Made by a program: the position numbers and the translations under genes
Notes under the pieces: generated by a model
What the model was told of the DNA's origin: nothing
Database searches by the model: none
What the model saw: only the letters and a program-made list of their open reading frames with translations
Shown here: one piece after another, positions 40,726-49,880 of the stretch
Layout: each line of letters begins with the position of its first letter
How positions within the stretch are numbered: the stretch's first letter is position 1
Source: Alcanivorax sp. 1008
Lineage (GTDB): Bacteria; Pseudomonadota; Gammaproteobacteria; Pseudomonadales; Alcanivoracaceae
NCBI RefSeq assembly: GCF_020667895.1
Contig: NZ_JAFMPS010000005.1
Coordinates: forward strand, 62,001 to 126,000
Reading direction: 5' to 3'
DNA: 64,000 bases

Positions 40726-42621
40726 ATGGAAGCCCCCCGCCATCTGATCGACAAAGTTAAGCAGCTCGCGAGCATTAAGGCGGTTGTCGGCGATCGTGTC
40801 AGCATGCCTAACAGATCTGGCAACGTCATGGTGTGCTGCCCATTCCATGACGACGGCAGCCCGTCCATGGTGGTTAATGTAAAGAAGAACAATGCTTTTT
40901 GCTTCTCATGCCGGAAAGGCGGGGATCCCATTGAGTTCATTCAGCGCTTCGACGGTGTGTCGTTCCGGGAGGCGCTGGAAAGTGCTGGCGATTACGCCGG
41001 CATCGACGTACGAGCAGAGCTAAAACAGCAGCAACCTGTCGATTCGGCCGAAGCCGCTGAAGCCAAGAAATTCTACGCCGCCCAGAGAAAGGCCATTGAT
41101 GAGGCCCATGAGGCCTTCCGGCAAGCGCTAAAATCTGATGAGTCTGCGTATTCCTACCTCAGAACGACACGAGGCGTGTCCGACGAGGCCATTGAGAAAT
41201 TTGGACTGGGCCTGGCGCCGGATGACTTCGGATTTCTCTCGCGTGCTCGTTTCAAGGCTGGCTGGATACAAGAGGCTGCCATCAGTATCGGATTGTGCAA
41301 ATCATCTGAGCGTGCCGGGAACGTCTATGACCACTTCCGCGGTCGAATCATGTTTCCTTTTGAGACAAAGCCCGGCAGCGTAACTGGTTTTACTGGCCGT
41401 GCCATAGCTGACGTTAAGCCCAAATACCTAAACAGCCCTGAGTCTGAAGTATTTCAGAAGGCGGAGCTTGTCTATGGGTTGAATCAGGCTAAGGACCATA
41501 AGGAAAACGGGCCGTTTCTTGCCCTGGAGGGGCAGTTTGACGTGATCCGCTGCTGGATGGCGGGTTTCCCGGCTGGGGCGCTCAGCGGGTCGTCGGTCTC
41601 GGATGTTCAGCTTTCACGCATTTTCCGTGAATTCGACGAGATATGTTTCGTGTTCGATGGAGATGTCGCTGGAGCGAAAGCATCTCTTCGAACGATGGAG
41701 AGAATTGCTGCAGAGGTAGGGGGAAGCAAGCATGTATCGTTCGCTTTCCTTCCAGACGGTTACGATCCGGATGATTTCATAAAAGAACATGGCGCGGACG
41801 TCTTCGCAGAGCGCATTGCGCACCGCCTGACGTTTGGCCAATGTTTGTCTAGGCTGATTGTTGGCTCCAGCAAACTAACCGCTGGCTCACCCGAGTCCCG
41901 GCAAAAGTTGGTTGCTGAGTTGCGCGAATGGATGGACCGGATTGTTGATCCCGGGCTGCGCCTTGGCTTAATAGAGTCGGTAGCAAATGCAGCTGGAATT
42001 CCTCATGAGGCGCTGCTGGATGCCTTGTCCCATGAAGGCAATGATGTCGCCGATGAAGCGGCAACGGAGAGCGAGCTGCCTGACTGCAGGGTAGATCCGG
42101 AGCCCCACCAGGAGATGGAGAGCCTGATCCGACAACAGCCGGCATTCACCCTGCTCTACCTTTCAGCGAAGCATGAGAGCGTCCGCCAGCACATCCTAAA
42201 TCGACAGGATGTGGCGTGCGCCGGTGGTGCACGAAAGGTTTTGCTGCAGGCCATTGCAGGGGAAGACCGAGTTATTGACGATGAGTTGCGCAAGGAAGTC
42301 AGTCGATTTTCGAAAGCGGCGGAGCATCTGATGCCTTTTGGCATCATGCTAGAAGATGATATCGATGCATGCATTCGACTGGCTGACCGGGCTTGCGATG
42401 CTATTTTGCCGGATCTCGCCAGCGCAGCCCCGGCTTCTCCAGTACCGGCATCTACATCCATTAATGCTGCCAGCGATCCGTTCGCCCTGCCATCGGTGAG
42501 TTCAAGCCAAAACACCAAACATCATGACCAGGTCGTATCACCGGATGTCGATGTAAAAAAAAAGCCTGAGCCGGTAGATAGCGATTCGGTTGCTGCGCTT
42601 TATTCCCCCCCGTCATTCTAA
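40726..42621 (+). CDS. dnaG: DnaG-like primase
   Basis: The 631-aa protein has the CHC2 zinc-binding motif: VCCPFHDDGSPSM with C37/C38 and H41, then FCFSCRKGG with C59 and C62. The primase core follows, with the Toprim motif ALEGQFDVIRC and the DGD pair VFDGDVAGAKA. The C-terminal ~180 residues differ from chromosomal DnaG. It lies downstream of the MoxR gene and probably primes plasmid replication or transfer. ATG 40726 is 6 bp after the ATPase stop. Confidence 0.85.
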   Translation: MEAPRHLIDKVKQLASIKAVVGDRVSMPNRSGNVMVCCPFHDDGSPSMVVNVKKNNAFCFSCRKGGDPIEFIQRFDGVSFREALESAGDYAGIDVRAELKQQQPVDSAEAAEAKKFYAAQRKAIDEAHEAFRQALKSDESAYSYLRTTRGVSDEAIEKFGLGLAPDDFGFLSRARFKAGWIQEAAISIGLCKSSERAGNVYDHFRGRIMFPFETKPGSVTGFTGRAIADVKPKYLNSPESEVFQKAELVYGLNQAKDHKENGPFLALEGQFDVIRCWMAGFPAGALSGSSVSDVQLSRIFREFDEICFVFDGDVAGAKASLRTMERIAAEVGGSKHVSFAFLPDGYDPDDFIKEHGADVFAERIAHRLTFGQCLSRLIVGSSKLTAGSPESRQKLVAELREWMDRIVDPGLRLGLIESVANAAGIPHEALLDALSHEGNDVADEAATESELPDCRVDPEPHQEMESLIRQQPAFTLLYLSAKHESVRQHILNRQDVACAGGARKVLLQAIAGEDRVIDDELRKEVSRFSKAAEHLMPFGIMLEDDIDACIRLADRACDAILPDLASAAPASPVPASTSINAASDPFALPSVSSSQNTKHHDQVVSPDVDVKKKPEPVDSDSVAALYSPPSF

Positions 42622-42681
42622 TAGTGGCTTGCCTTTTACCTGCTGCCTGGGCATGCCGATAAACGGTGTAGGGTGAGGGAG

Positions 42682-43233
42682 TTAATAGGGTTTCAAGCCT
42701 GGGACATCATGGTCGTCGTCATCAAGGCCGAGGCAGGAATCAGCATCAGTGGGGTCACGGATAAAGAGTTGATGATAGTGGCCGCCAGCCACCGCTGCGA
42801 TGAGTCGACTTAAACGATCCTCCCGGGCCCCTCTATTGCCTAGTGCCGCATCTTCATCAATCCATTCGCCAAGCACTTGCATGAAATAATCAATGGCAAG
42901 ATGTTTGGCCTCTTGAAAGGTAGCAGCTGCGTAGCAACGCCCTGATGCCGGCCATACTTTGGTTGATGGGGCGAAGCCAAACCCTTGCGCGAATTCACCG
43001 CAAATATACGCGCGCCCGCCGTAATACCAGCGCTCGCCGTCAGTCGCAAAGCAAAGCGAGACATTGTCCTCAACATATACCTCCGGCCGTCGAGGGTCTA
43101 TTGGCTTCGAGCTTGTAGTAAAGACATGATATAGCTTGGATTCGACGAAGACGCCCATCATGTTTGGCTGGCACGGAGGTAGCGCCGGAGAATGATCCTC
43201 AAACAATGATGTCTGGTAGCTGGTTCTAGCCAT
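42682..43233 (-). CDS. Hypothetical protein (183 aa)
   Basis: ATG 43233 (MARTSYQTSLFEDHS) has GAGGG 8 bases upstream. It is soluble with a WYYGGRAYICGEFAQGFGF stretch and an acidic C-terminus (LDDDDHDVPG). No known motif. It converges with the primase gene. The N-terminal SYQTSLFEDHS resembles short peptides that contact the beta clamp (QxxLF-like), an idea only. Confidence 0.5.
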   Translation of the reverse strand: MARTSYQTSLFEDHSPALPPCQPNMMGVFVESKLYHVFTTSSKPIDPRRPEVYVEDNVSLCFATDGERWYYGGRAYICGEFAQGFGFAPSTKVWPASGRCYAAATFQEAKHLAIDYFMQVLGEWIDEDAALGNRGAREDRLSRLIAAVAGGHYHQLFIRDPTDADSCLGLDDDDHDVPGLKPY

Positions 43234-43292
43234 GCGTATCACCCTCGCTAAGTGCGTCATGTTGTGCTGCCGCTAAAGCCGCAGACATCTGT

Positions 43293-43823
43293 TTACATGC
43301 CTACTGTTCCTCGAGATTCCAACACAGCCGCCTCAAGGTCCCGCAAAGCCTTATCCGCGCCAGAGGGGTCGAACGTTCCGACTTGATCGCCATTTATGCG
43401 CACGATCAAGGCGCCCTCAGATAGCGCTGGTGCCACTAAAAGGTAATCAAAGACCACGTACCCTGACAGAGGCTTAACCTTTCTCGTAAACGGAATACCC
43501 TTCACGGAAACGGTAAAAGCCTCTTCAGCGCTTGTGGGCGATCCATGGAATTCGACGTCGGCAACCTCGTCGCTGTCGACCAGCACATTAATGATTTCCA
43601 CTCTGGTGCCACTAGAAAGAAAATCACCTTGTAGTAGGCACAAACTGGCGCCCGATACGTGATCCATTGTGCAGGTCTCGAAGTAGAGAGAGTTCGGCCT
43701 GAGGGAAGGCTCCGACCAGCCCTTTGCCACCCCATCTTCAGGGGCTCCTGCGCAGGCGGCCACTATGGCGGCCACAGCGGAAACACCGGCGATGCTTACG
43801 TATTTCAGCATGGTGTTATTCAT
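43293..43823 (-). CDS. Lipoprotein of unknown function (176 aa)
   Basis: The N-terminus MLKYVSIAGVSAVAAIVAAC (starting at residue 4) is a lipoprotein signal with lipobox IVAAC. The mature part is beta-rich and ends helical. It should be tethered in the outer membrane facing the periplasm. Not recognised. Divergent from the bPH membrane protein at 43902, with 78 bp between that contain AT-rich operator-like DNA. Confidence 0.65.
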   Translation of the reverse strand: MNNTMLKYVSIAGVSAVAAIVAACAGAPEDGVAKGWSEPSLRPNSLYFETCTMDHVSGASLCLLQGDFLSSGTRVEIINVLVDSDEVADVEFHGSPTSAEEAFTVSVKGIPFTRKVKPLSGYVVFDYLLVAPALSEGALIVRINGDQVGTFDPSGADKALRDLEAAVLESRGTVGM

Positions 43824-43901
43824 CCTTTAGGAAAGCGCTACGTTTAATATGTATCATAATAGATATATGCTGCCACACACCAATGCGAGAGGGAGTGATC
43901 A

Positions 43902-44381
43902 ATGAAAAACGGAGTTATCTGCAAGGGCAAGCGACATCCAGCTGGGATGTATCCGCCAGCAGCGCTGATTGTGGTAGGTGCAGCCGTATGGGGTGTTGGC
44001 GCCTTGACGATTGGAGCTGACGTTGTCTTGCACATCATGGCCCTGGCGTCAGTGTTTGTCGGGTTTGTTGGCGTGGTAAGCGTTGCAATGGATATCGCGG
44101 GTTTCTCTATCAACGTCTATTCAGACCGCGTCACTATTCAAAGAGGGGCGCTTCTGGCGCGTGGAACCACGGAGATACCCCTGGCGAATATTGCTGAAGT
44201 CCAGCTGGATAGGTCATGGCTGACTCGGCTAATGGCTCCGTCAGCGGGGGTGATTACGTTGTCCCTAAGTGACGGTCGCTCAGGATCCCTGCCTCTATTG
44301 AGCAACGCAGAGCAAGTCGCCAGAACACTTCGAGGCTTAGCCTCCCCCGCTGGCGTCGAGAAGCCAGCGACACCAGAGTAG
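43902..44381 (+). CDS. Membrane protein with bPH_2 domain (159 aa)
   Basis: Two hydrophobic helices (about 17-38 and 44-68) precede a pleckstrin-like bacterial PH domain (bPH_2): INVYSDRVTIQRGALLARGT ... IPLANIAEVQLDRSWLTRLM. Such proteins are inner-membrane proteins of unclear function. A hairpin at 44379-44396 follows the stop and may end transcription of both convergent genes. Confidence 0.7.
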   Translation: MKNGVICKGKRHPAGMYPPAALIVVGAAVWGVGALTIGADVVLHIMALASVFVGFVGVVSVAMDIAGFSINVYSDRVTIQRGALLARGTTEIPLANIAEVQLDRSWLTRLMAPSAGVITLSLSDGRSGSLPLLSNAEQVARTLRGLASPAGVEKPATPE

Positions 44382-44396
44382 CTTTAAGGCTACTCC
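44379..44396. terminator. Hairpin between convergent genes
   Basis: AGTAGC pairs with GCTACT around TTTAAG. It lies at the convergence of 43902-44381 and 44404-45570; no long T run, so moderate. Confidence 0.4.
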
Positions 44397-44403
44397 CCTC
44401 TCG

Positions 44404-45570
44404 CTAAAGCCCCGGGCATTTCGGCAGGTCAGCAGGGGTAAGGTTCTTAACCCCGCCGGGGACCTTGACGCAGCCAGCGAACACCCAGCCAAACATAGCA
44501 GGCGACTCCTCGGCAGGTCTCGTTGACGGTATTGCCTGGTACCAAGAACCTACCCGGCGCAGGATTCGCATCCTCGTACCCTGGGGCAATGTCGCTACAA
44601 GCTCATAGTCTGTTGATGGCCCAGATCGGACATTCAGGTTCACCGCCTTTACTTCCCCGTAAATCGGCTCTGCGCCGAATGTGTAACTCGCCCCGGGAAG
44701 GTCTAATGCTAGGGCCTCGCCCTCTACTGCCGCCATAGCTTCTGCCTTAAGCCGTCCAGCTTCAGGCGAGTACGGATCACCGCTGGACTCCGCCATCGAC
44801 AGCCACTTGGCAGCGCCAATAAAGTCAGGGGGGGCATCGACACCAAACCCCTTGCCGCCTCGCAAGAGAACTGACCCAAGGACAAAACCGGCCCGTGGGA
44901 TGTCTGCGTCAGCAGCTCGACCTAGATGATTCAAAGCCTCCTGATAGGAGGCGGTGGTCATCGGCAGTGAAAGCAAAGCCATCGCATAGTTAAAGGATCC
45001 GCTAGGCTCGCCATTCAATGCTGCACATCGGAGAAAATCGACCGCGACCTCAGGCCGAGACCTGGCCAGCGCGCGGTAGCCGAGCAAACCACATGCTCGC
45101 GTTGCGTATTCACCAGAGCCAAGTGCGGCAAGGTGGTAAAGGTCAGCAGCAGAGACCTGAGGCAATGGCGATATCCATTCTATACCTGGTTGCTCCTCAA
45201 CGAGCTTGGCCGCCCGGTATGCACCTTCCGAATTGCCCTGTGCTGCCGCCTTTACAAAAAGGCTAAGAGCTAAAGTGGGGGTATCCTTTATGGCGAGCGC
45301 CCCGGCTATGACCGCCGCTTCATGGCTACCGGCACTAGCGGCCAGCAAAAATGCCTCAAGAGGAGCCAGGGCCTCATCTACCGTGCCGGCCTGAACAAGC
45401 AGTCCTCGCTGATAAAGACCAGATGGATACCCCTTTTCCACCAATGCATTGATGGTAGGCATCGCAGACTCTGGTGACAGGTAGTCGGCAAACGTTATCG
45501 CCGACGCGAAAGAAAGAACCAGCGCGGCGACAGCTTTAGGCGGTGTAATGTGAAAGACGGTAAGACTCAT
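44404..45570 (-). CDS. Secreted Sel1-repeat protein with SH3b domain (388 aa)
   Basis: Residues 1-28 form a Sec-type signal (VAALVLSFASAITFA). A run of helical hairpins of Sel1/TPR type covers about 40-270 (e.g. GSHEAAVIAGALAIKD, GNSEGAYRAAKLVEEQ). An SH3b domain follows, with VNLNVRSGPSTDYELVATLP and GTRMRILRRVGSWYQAIP. Likely a periplasmic or surface protein that scaffolds partners or binds peptidoglycan. Upstream lies a palindrome ACGTATA-TATACGT at 45586-45607. Confidence 0.75.
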   Translation of the reverse strand: MSLTVFHITPPKAVAALVLSFASAITFADYLSPESAMPTINALVEKGYPSGLYQRGLLVQAGTVDEALAPLEAFLLAASAGSHEAAVIAGALAIKDTPTLALSLFVKAAAQGNSEGAYRAAKLVEEQPGIEWISPLPQVSAADLYHLAALGSGEYATRACGLLGYRALARSRPEVAVDFLRCAALNGEPSGSFNYAMALLSLPMTTASYQEALNHLGRAADADIPRAGFVLGSVLLRGGKGFGVDAPPDFIGAAKWLSMAESSGDPYSPEAGRLKAEAMAAVEGEALALDLPGASYTFGAEPIYGEVKAVNLNVRSGPSTDYELVATLPQGTRMRILRRVGSWYQAIPSTRPAEESPAMFGWVFAGCVKVPGGVKNLTPADLPKCPGL

Positions 45571-45585
45571 AAATCGGGGCTCTTG

Positions 45586-45607
45586 ACGTATAATGCATAA
45601 TATACGT
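45586..45607. promoter_or_regulatory. Palindromic operator ACGTATA...TATACGT
   Basis: ACGTATA (45586-45592) and TATACGT (45601-45607) are perfect 7-bp arms 16 bp before the start at 45570. This is a variant of the element-wide AT-rich palindrome. Confidence 0.5.
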
Positions 45608-45636
45608 GACTTTATGTACAGTAGGAAGGATCGGGG

Positions 45637-45817
45637 TGTCCGATATCGGACGCATATTCAAGATCGGGCCCGCCCAGGTGTCCGATATCGGACGCATAGT
45701 CAAGGCAATCCCTGATCGGCGTCCGATATCGGACACATTCAGGGGCATCCAATTAAAATGGCGTCCGATATCGGACAGGTAGGCGGACTGTAGTGTGTCA
45801 TGTGTCCGATATCGGAC
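45637..45817. other. Candidate origin or centromere: five 14-bp palindromes phased at 42 bp
   Basis: GTCCGATATCGGAC occurs at 45637, 45679, 45721, 45763 and 45804. Start-to-start distances are 42, 42, 42 and 41 bp, i.e. four helical turns, so all copies face the same side of the helix. A sixth copy lies alone at 46295-46308. The DNA between them is not repeated. It does not match parS or KorB sites. The pattern fits a protein-nucleated array such as a partition centromere or replication iterons. Confidence 0.7.
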
Positions 45818-47592
45818 GCATCCCTGCCAGCAAAGCGGTAGCAGATCCGCCCTGTGCTGCCCGATCCTGCCAGGTTGAATAAGCAGCTGCCTGCCACGCC
45901 TGCAATCAAACCGGGAGATACTTCGGAATAAGCTCCGATTGAGGCGGTCTTGGTCGCCGATCCGAGCAAGAGTAAAGACCAAGGCGTGAGTAGGTAACAG
46001 TCTGATTTTATAGGCTTGGGATCTGGCCGGACAGATCCAGAATTCTAGTCTAGGTCATTTCATTAGGAATGCCTGAGGATATTTCCGACTGCTCCGTACA
46101 AGCCGGCCAGGCTCCTGCGTAAATAATTATGCCCCCGCGCGGATGATTTTTTGCTGAGCCTGGATATCGACCGCTAGAAGATAAATGTCCGCCAAAAACG
46201 AAAATCGTAATTTTCAAAACACGTAAGGTCTTAAGACCTACATACATTTTAGGTAAAAAGAGAATGTTTAGGGATGGATCAATGAATAATTGACGTCCGA
46301 TATCGGACACCAGCCAGTCAGATCGAGAGACTAAACACATCAAGAGTTGATGGATATGAAGGTTCAATCAAAACAACGAAACAGGGGCAATTAAGGAGAG
46401 CAGAATTACCGGGGAGGATGAACGCAGGACCAGGGATTGAATACATGGCACCCCAACCACTTCCCCCAAAAGAATGTATGGTGCAATTCCATCTTTATGA
46501 CATAAATATGACAATAAAAGAGCCGTGCAACCCAAACTGCATTGCAGAATTCATTTTGGGTTGCACGACTGGAGCCCTCTCACAGCAGGTGATTCCCGGC
46601 ACCCGAAGCACATGGCACCCCAACCGTATCCCCCAAGAACAATTTTGTGCGGCAACCAACAAGAACACCCATGCAACCCACCGCCCAACACCCGGCCACC
46701 CCCGCATTCTGCCGTCCGCTCCGCGTCCATCCTGTTGGTGTGAGGTGTATCTGTGAGGTGTATCTGTGGGGGTGTTCACCGCCCGTCCGCCAGCTACGAG
46801 ATTGTATGGTTCATCTGGATCGGTGCCTGAGCGTTACGACGGTTGGGCTTCCCCCCTAGCGCCTGGCGCCCCCGCAGACGGGGCTTCCCCCTGGGGATGG
46901 GGATTGCCCGGGACGTGGGGCGATCCTGCGGCCTGGTCGAGTGTAATGGGGTGAGGGCTATGTAGCGGGGTGTTCTGTGGGGGTGTTCTGTGGGGCTCCT
47001 TTGTTCTGCTATCGAACATTTTGGTTAGATCGAGCGCGAGCGTCACGACACTGGGGCTACCCCCGACACTGGGGTCGCCTGGCATGGGCACCACCGCGGG
47101 CATACCCCACCGCGATGAGCCTCCTCAACCAGTCTGGGGCTACCCCCGTTATGCCCGGGCCTCCTCCACGGGCTGGGGCGAACCTGAGCGAGCGATTCTG
47201 GGGTGGGGTTTTCCCCGTCCGCCAGCGGCGAACAATTCTGTATTGATCGTGGATGCGTGCGCTCGCCGCCCTGGGGCCACCCCGCCAGCAGGGGTCTCTC
47301 CACTGTCATGCCAACCCCCGATCCGGGGCGAACATTACTGTATGGCCTCCCCCACCAGCGCCGTCGCGCATGGGTCTGTGCGACACGGATGTCGTCGCGG
47401 AGAGATGTGCGCGGTGCCAGCCAATATGGTGGGAGCTCAACGGACTGCGGGGGTCACCGGATCGAGGGGGCAGCCCAAGCGGCGAGCGTTTACTAACATT
47501 GGGTTTCCAACAAGAACCTGACTTGTCCGCCAATGGGCCTTGAGTCTTGGCATGTATACACGATGTATTCGTATATCTGTCCATTAGCAATC
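45818..47592. other. Large non-coding region with GC-rich hairpin motifs
   Basis: No convincing gene is seen; open frames here are overlapping, compositionally odd and have no ribosome sites. Between about 46840 and 47330 the motif TGGGGCTACCCCCG and its relatives (e.g. GGGCTTCCCCC, GGGGCCACCCC) recurs, giving many small hairpins. Around 46965-47000 TGGGGGTGTTCTGTGGGG is repeated. Together with the phased palindromes this is likely the maintenance or origin region. No transposase or RNA gene recognised. Confidence 0.5.
46524..46567. repeat. 13-bp perfect inverted repeat in non-coding region
   Basis: CGTGCAACCCAAA (46524-46536) and TTTGGGTTGCACG (46555-46567) are fully complementary across 18 bases. 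Neighbouring sequence ACATGGCACCCCAACC is repeated at 46443 and 46610 (167 bp apart). No gene overlaps. Confidence 0.6.
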
Positions 47593-47654
47593 AGTTTCAT
47601 TTATGAAACTAGGCCGAATGATATGCCAGCTACTGCAGTTTCATAAATGAAACT
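47593..47654. promoter_or_regulatory. Two parS-like palindromes AGTTTCATTTATGAAACT
   Basis: AGTTTCATTTATGAAACT (47593-47610) and AGTTTCATAAATGAAACT (47637-47654) lie 44 bp apart. The half-sites GTTTCA/TGAAAC are those of chromosomal parS (TGTTTCACGTGAAACA) but the centre is 4 instead of 2 bases. They are operator- or centromere-like sites next to the non-coding region. Confidence 0.6.
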
Positions 47655-47747
47655 GTGTTGCCAGCTGTCTCATATTCTTATTGTTGATGCTCTGTGGTTG
47701 CGAATCACCACCCTCACCCCACCAATGGATCGGCACCCTCATAACTT

Positions 47748-48014
47748 TCAGCCTGGCTGGCGGACGACCAAAACGAGCTCGGGGTGTTGACCGGTCTTCA
47801 GCAAGAAGAGCTCCCAGGCAGATGCCGGTATGGGTCTGGCCCCGGGCCCATCCGTAGCTTCATAGTTCTGCCAGGTCCGGTACCGGCTTTTCCCGGTAGC
47901 GCCGATCAGGCCTGCCGCCTCATCCTGGGAGAGACCTGCCTTTTTTCTAGCAGCGACAACATCCTCTGGTGATGGCGGATCCAGCTGGCGGACTGCTTTT
48001 TCGAGTTCGTTCAT
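47748..48014 (-). CDS. XRE-like helix-turn-helix regulator (88 aa)
   Basis: The start at 48014 (MNELEKAVRQLD) has AAGGA 5 bases upstream. It contains a helix-turn-helix of the XRE/HigA type: VVAARKKAGLSQDEAAGLIG followed by YRTWQNYEA. It may control the operon 48087-51987 on the same strand, or bind the palindromes at 47593-47654 just downstream. Confidence 0.65.
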   Translation of the reverse strand: MNELEKAVRQLDPPSPEDVVAARKKAGLSQDEAAGLIGATGKSRYRTWQNYEATDGPGARPIPASAWELFLLKTGQHPELVLVVRQPG

Positions 48015-48086
48015 GCTGTCCTTCCCCTGGGACACCGGAGATGCCCGGTACCCGGTTTGTATTTTGCCCCTGTTGCCTACTGCCGA

Positions 48087-48497
48087 TTACGCTACTGCAG
48101 GCTGGCCCTGGGCGTCTGCCGATCCGAAGTCATCATCCTGGCGCCGCGGCGAGCCGAGTGGTTTCAGGATGGATCGCTTGACCGGCGGGATAAAGTCGCC
48201 GAACAAGTAGAGCTCCGCCGAATCCTTGTCTTCCTGAGATGGCTTGCTCATCGCCCCACGAATCAAGGTGGCATTGTAATCATCCCCCCGGGCAAGCGCC
48301 TCATCGAGCGCGTTTTCCATTAACCAGGTCTCTACTCTCTTCATGGTCATCGAGACTGATCGGTTTGTTTTCAGCGAAACCTTTGGAAAGGGGGATGTCT
48401 GGCGGCCGGTATTGGTCATGACGACATCGCCGGATCCCAGCAGCTGTCCGACTTCACCCACTCGCGGAGCCTGGTCGATGCGTTGAGCCTTTGCCAT
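48087..48497 (-). CDS. Hypothetical protein (136 aa)
   Basis: ATG 48497 has AGGAGAT 5 bases upstream. The protein contains a basic stretch (VSLKTNRSVSMTMKRVETWL) and a PPVKRSILKPLGSPRRQDDD tail, the latter suggesting disorder. No membrane helix. It is part of the co-directional run between the HTH gene and the methyltransferases. Not recognised. Confidence 0.5.
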   Translation of the reverse strand: MAKAQRIDQAPRVGEVGQLLGSGDVVMTNTGRQTSPFPKVSLKTNRSVSMTMKRVETWLMENALDEALARGDDYNATLIRGAMSKPSQEDKDSAELYLFGDFIPPVKRSILKPLGSPRRQDDDFGSADAQGQPAVA

Positions 48498-48507
48498 GGG
48501 TATCTCC

Positions 48508-48717
48508 TTAATGAGTTTCGGTTGCGACCAGGACCGTGACTTCGCCCTGGGAGTTGGTGAATGTCATCTCGGCAAATCCTTGCATATCAGCCAGGACGAT
48601 GAGCGTGCCGACCGCCAACCTGGTGGCCTCATCCAGGCCATGGCGCATACTAAATTGCACGATGAGCTGATGAAGTTGATCGCGCTCCTGCTCCATTGCC
48701 TCGGTATCGGTGCTCAT
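48508..48717 (-). CDS. Small acidic hypothetical protein (69 aa)
   Basis: ATG 48717 overlaps the methyltransferase stop (ATGA), implying translational coupling. The product is acidic and helical (MSTDTEAMEQERDQLHQLIV), then ends in a beta-like FAEMTFTNSQGEVTVLV. It ends 10 bp before the 48497 start. Function unknown. Confidence 0.55.
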   Translation of the reverse strand: MSTDTEAMEQERDQLHQLIVQFSMRHGLDEATRLAVGTLIVLADMQGFAEMTFTNSQGEVTVLVATETH

Positions 48718-49880
48718 AATGATGCCCACATGCTGAAAGTCGGCGCTGCGTCGGCAGCCTCAAGCAGGGCATCATTCGCCCCCTGGTAATCGAGCTCCAT
48801 GTAATAGAAGTCATCCACCAGGTCTTTGATCTCATCCTCCGACAGGCCGGCCTGGACAGCGGCCTCTACCGCCGCCGGATCCAGCATGTCGTACCGGTTG
48901 GCCAGGGCCATCAGCGGATGATCAATGGCGTTGTTGGCCTGGAAGAACGCATAGGAAAAGCCTGGTGGCGTGGCGGACCGGGCATTCTTTGTCGCGATCG
49001 AGCTACCGCCGTAAAGGGTGTGCATCTTGGAACCGGCGGTCGCTTCACAGGGCGCCACCGGCAGGTCGGCGTTGAACCGGCCCCAGATCAAGGTCTTTTT
49101 GGTGTAATCCTCGCCGAGGTGATGCGGATGGAAAGCCAGTCGCCAAGGCGGCAAGCCACACAGTTTCTCAATGCGACCGACAGGGTTTTCGATCGCCCAG
49201 ATGGCCGGCTTGAAGTACTCAATGGCCGCCAGCGTTTTATGCACCAGACGAATCGACTTGAGCGTGCGACCGTCGGCATCCTTGGCAGCGAAGTGCCGGG
49301 CGCCGGCGCTGGAAAAGTCAGTGCACGGGCAAGCAGCAAGAATGGCGTAAATCTCCTTGCCTTCGAAATCACCGAACCAGTCAGAGAAGAAATCGACACA
49401 AAAAGCGTTGACGTCACCGACGTCCTCATCGCGCTGGATGTCGAAGCGCCAGACCTCGTAGCCGGCTTCTTCCCACGGCCGGGACCACTCACCGGTGTAG
49501 TCGAAGAAGGACAGCACGACCCGATTCCCATTCTCGGACCAATTGTCCCTGCCCTGCTCTGCCGCCTGCTCCTGCCACTGCTCGATGCGCGCCCGGGCCT
49601 GTGCCGGCGTCATCCAGCCGTTGGATTCGACCTGCTGGCGGACCTTGTCTGCCAGACGCACTACCTTTTCTGCAGCTGGCGGATCAAACACCCGGGTAAC
49701 CTCGCTGTTGGCGAAGAGCGGGCCGGCGGCGGCAAAGCGCTCGACCATCGCCTTCATCTCCTGCGGCGACAGGCCCGCCAGATCACCCAGGTCTGCGGCG
49801 TGCTCCGGCGCCGTGGCCACGCCCGCATTGATGTTCTGGAATGTCAGTGGCAGTTGGGCGATCGCGTCCAGCATCATCAT
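48714..49880 (-). CDS. DNA C5-cytosine methyltransferase-like protein
   Basis: The 388-aa protein has motif IV-like AACPCTDFSSAG (Pro-Cys catalytic pair, phage-style instead of GGPPCQ) and motif VI-like AIENPVGRIEKL. An N-terminal ~100-residue helical region precedes VVLSFFDYTGEWSRPWEEAG, which fits motif I and the SAM site. The start overlaps the stop of the DUF4942 gene (ATGA). The protein probably marks plasmid DNA to avoid host restriction; the target is unknown. Confidence 0.72.
   Translation of the reverse strand: MMMLDAIAQLPLTFQNINAGVATAPEHAADLGDLAGLSPQEMKAMVERFAAAGPLFANSEVTRVFDPPAAEKVVRLADKVRQQVESNGWMTPAQARARIEQWQEQAAEQGRDNWSENGNRVVLSFFDYTGEWSRPWEEAGYEVWRFDIQRDEDVGDVNAFCVDFFSDWFGDFEGKEIYAILAACPCTDFSSAGARHFAAKDADGRTLKSIRLVHKTLAAIEYFKPAIWAIENPVGRIEKLCGLPPWRLAFHPHHLGEDYTKKTLIWGRFNADLPVAPCEATAGSKMHTLYGGSSIATKNARSATPPGFSYAFFQANNAIDHPLMALANRYDMLDPAAVEAAVQAGLSEDEIKDLVDDFYYMELDYQGANDALLEAADAAPTFSMWASL

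Noticed and set aside
45536-45982. Frames with repeated SDIGR over the palindromes
   Set aside because: They arise from GTCCGATATCGGAC copies at a multiple of three; no ribosome site and no homology.
46970-47543. Overlapping frames in the GC-rich non-coding region
   Set aside because: Atypical amino-acid composition, three mutually overlapping frames and no translation signals.
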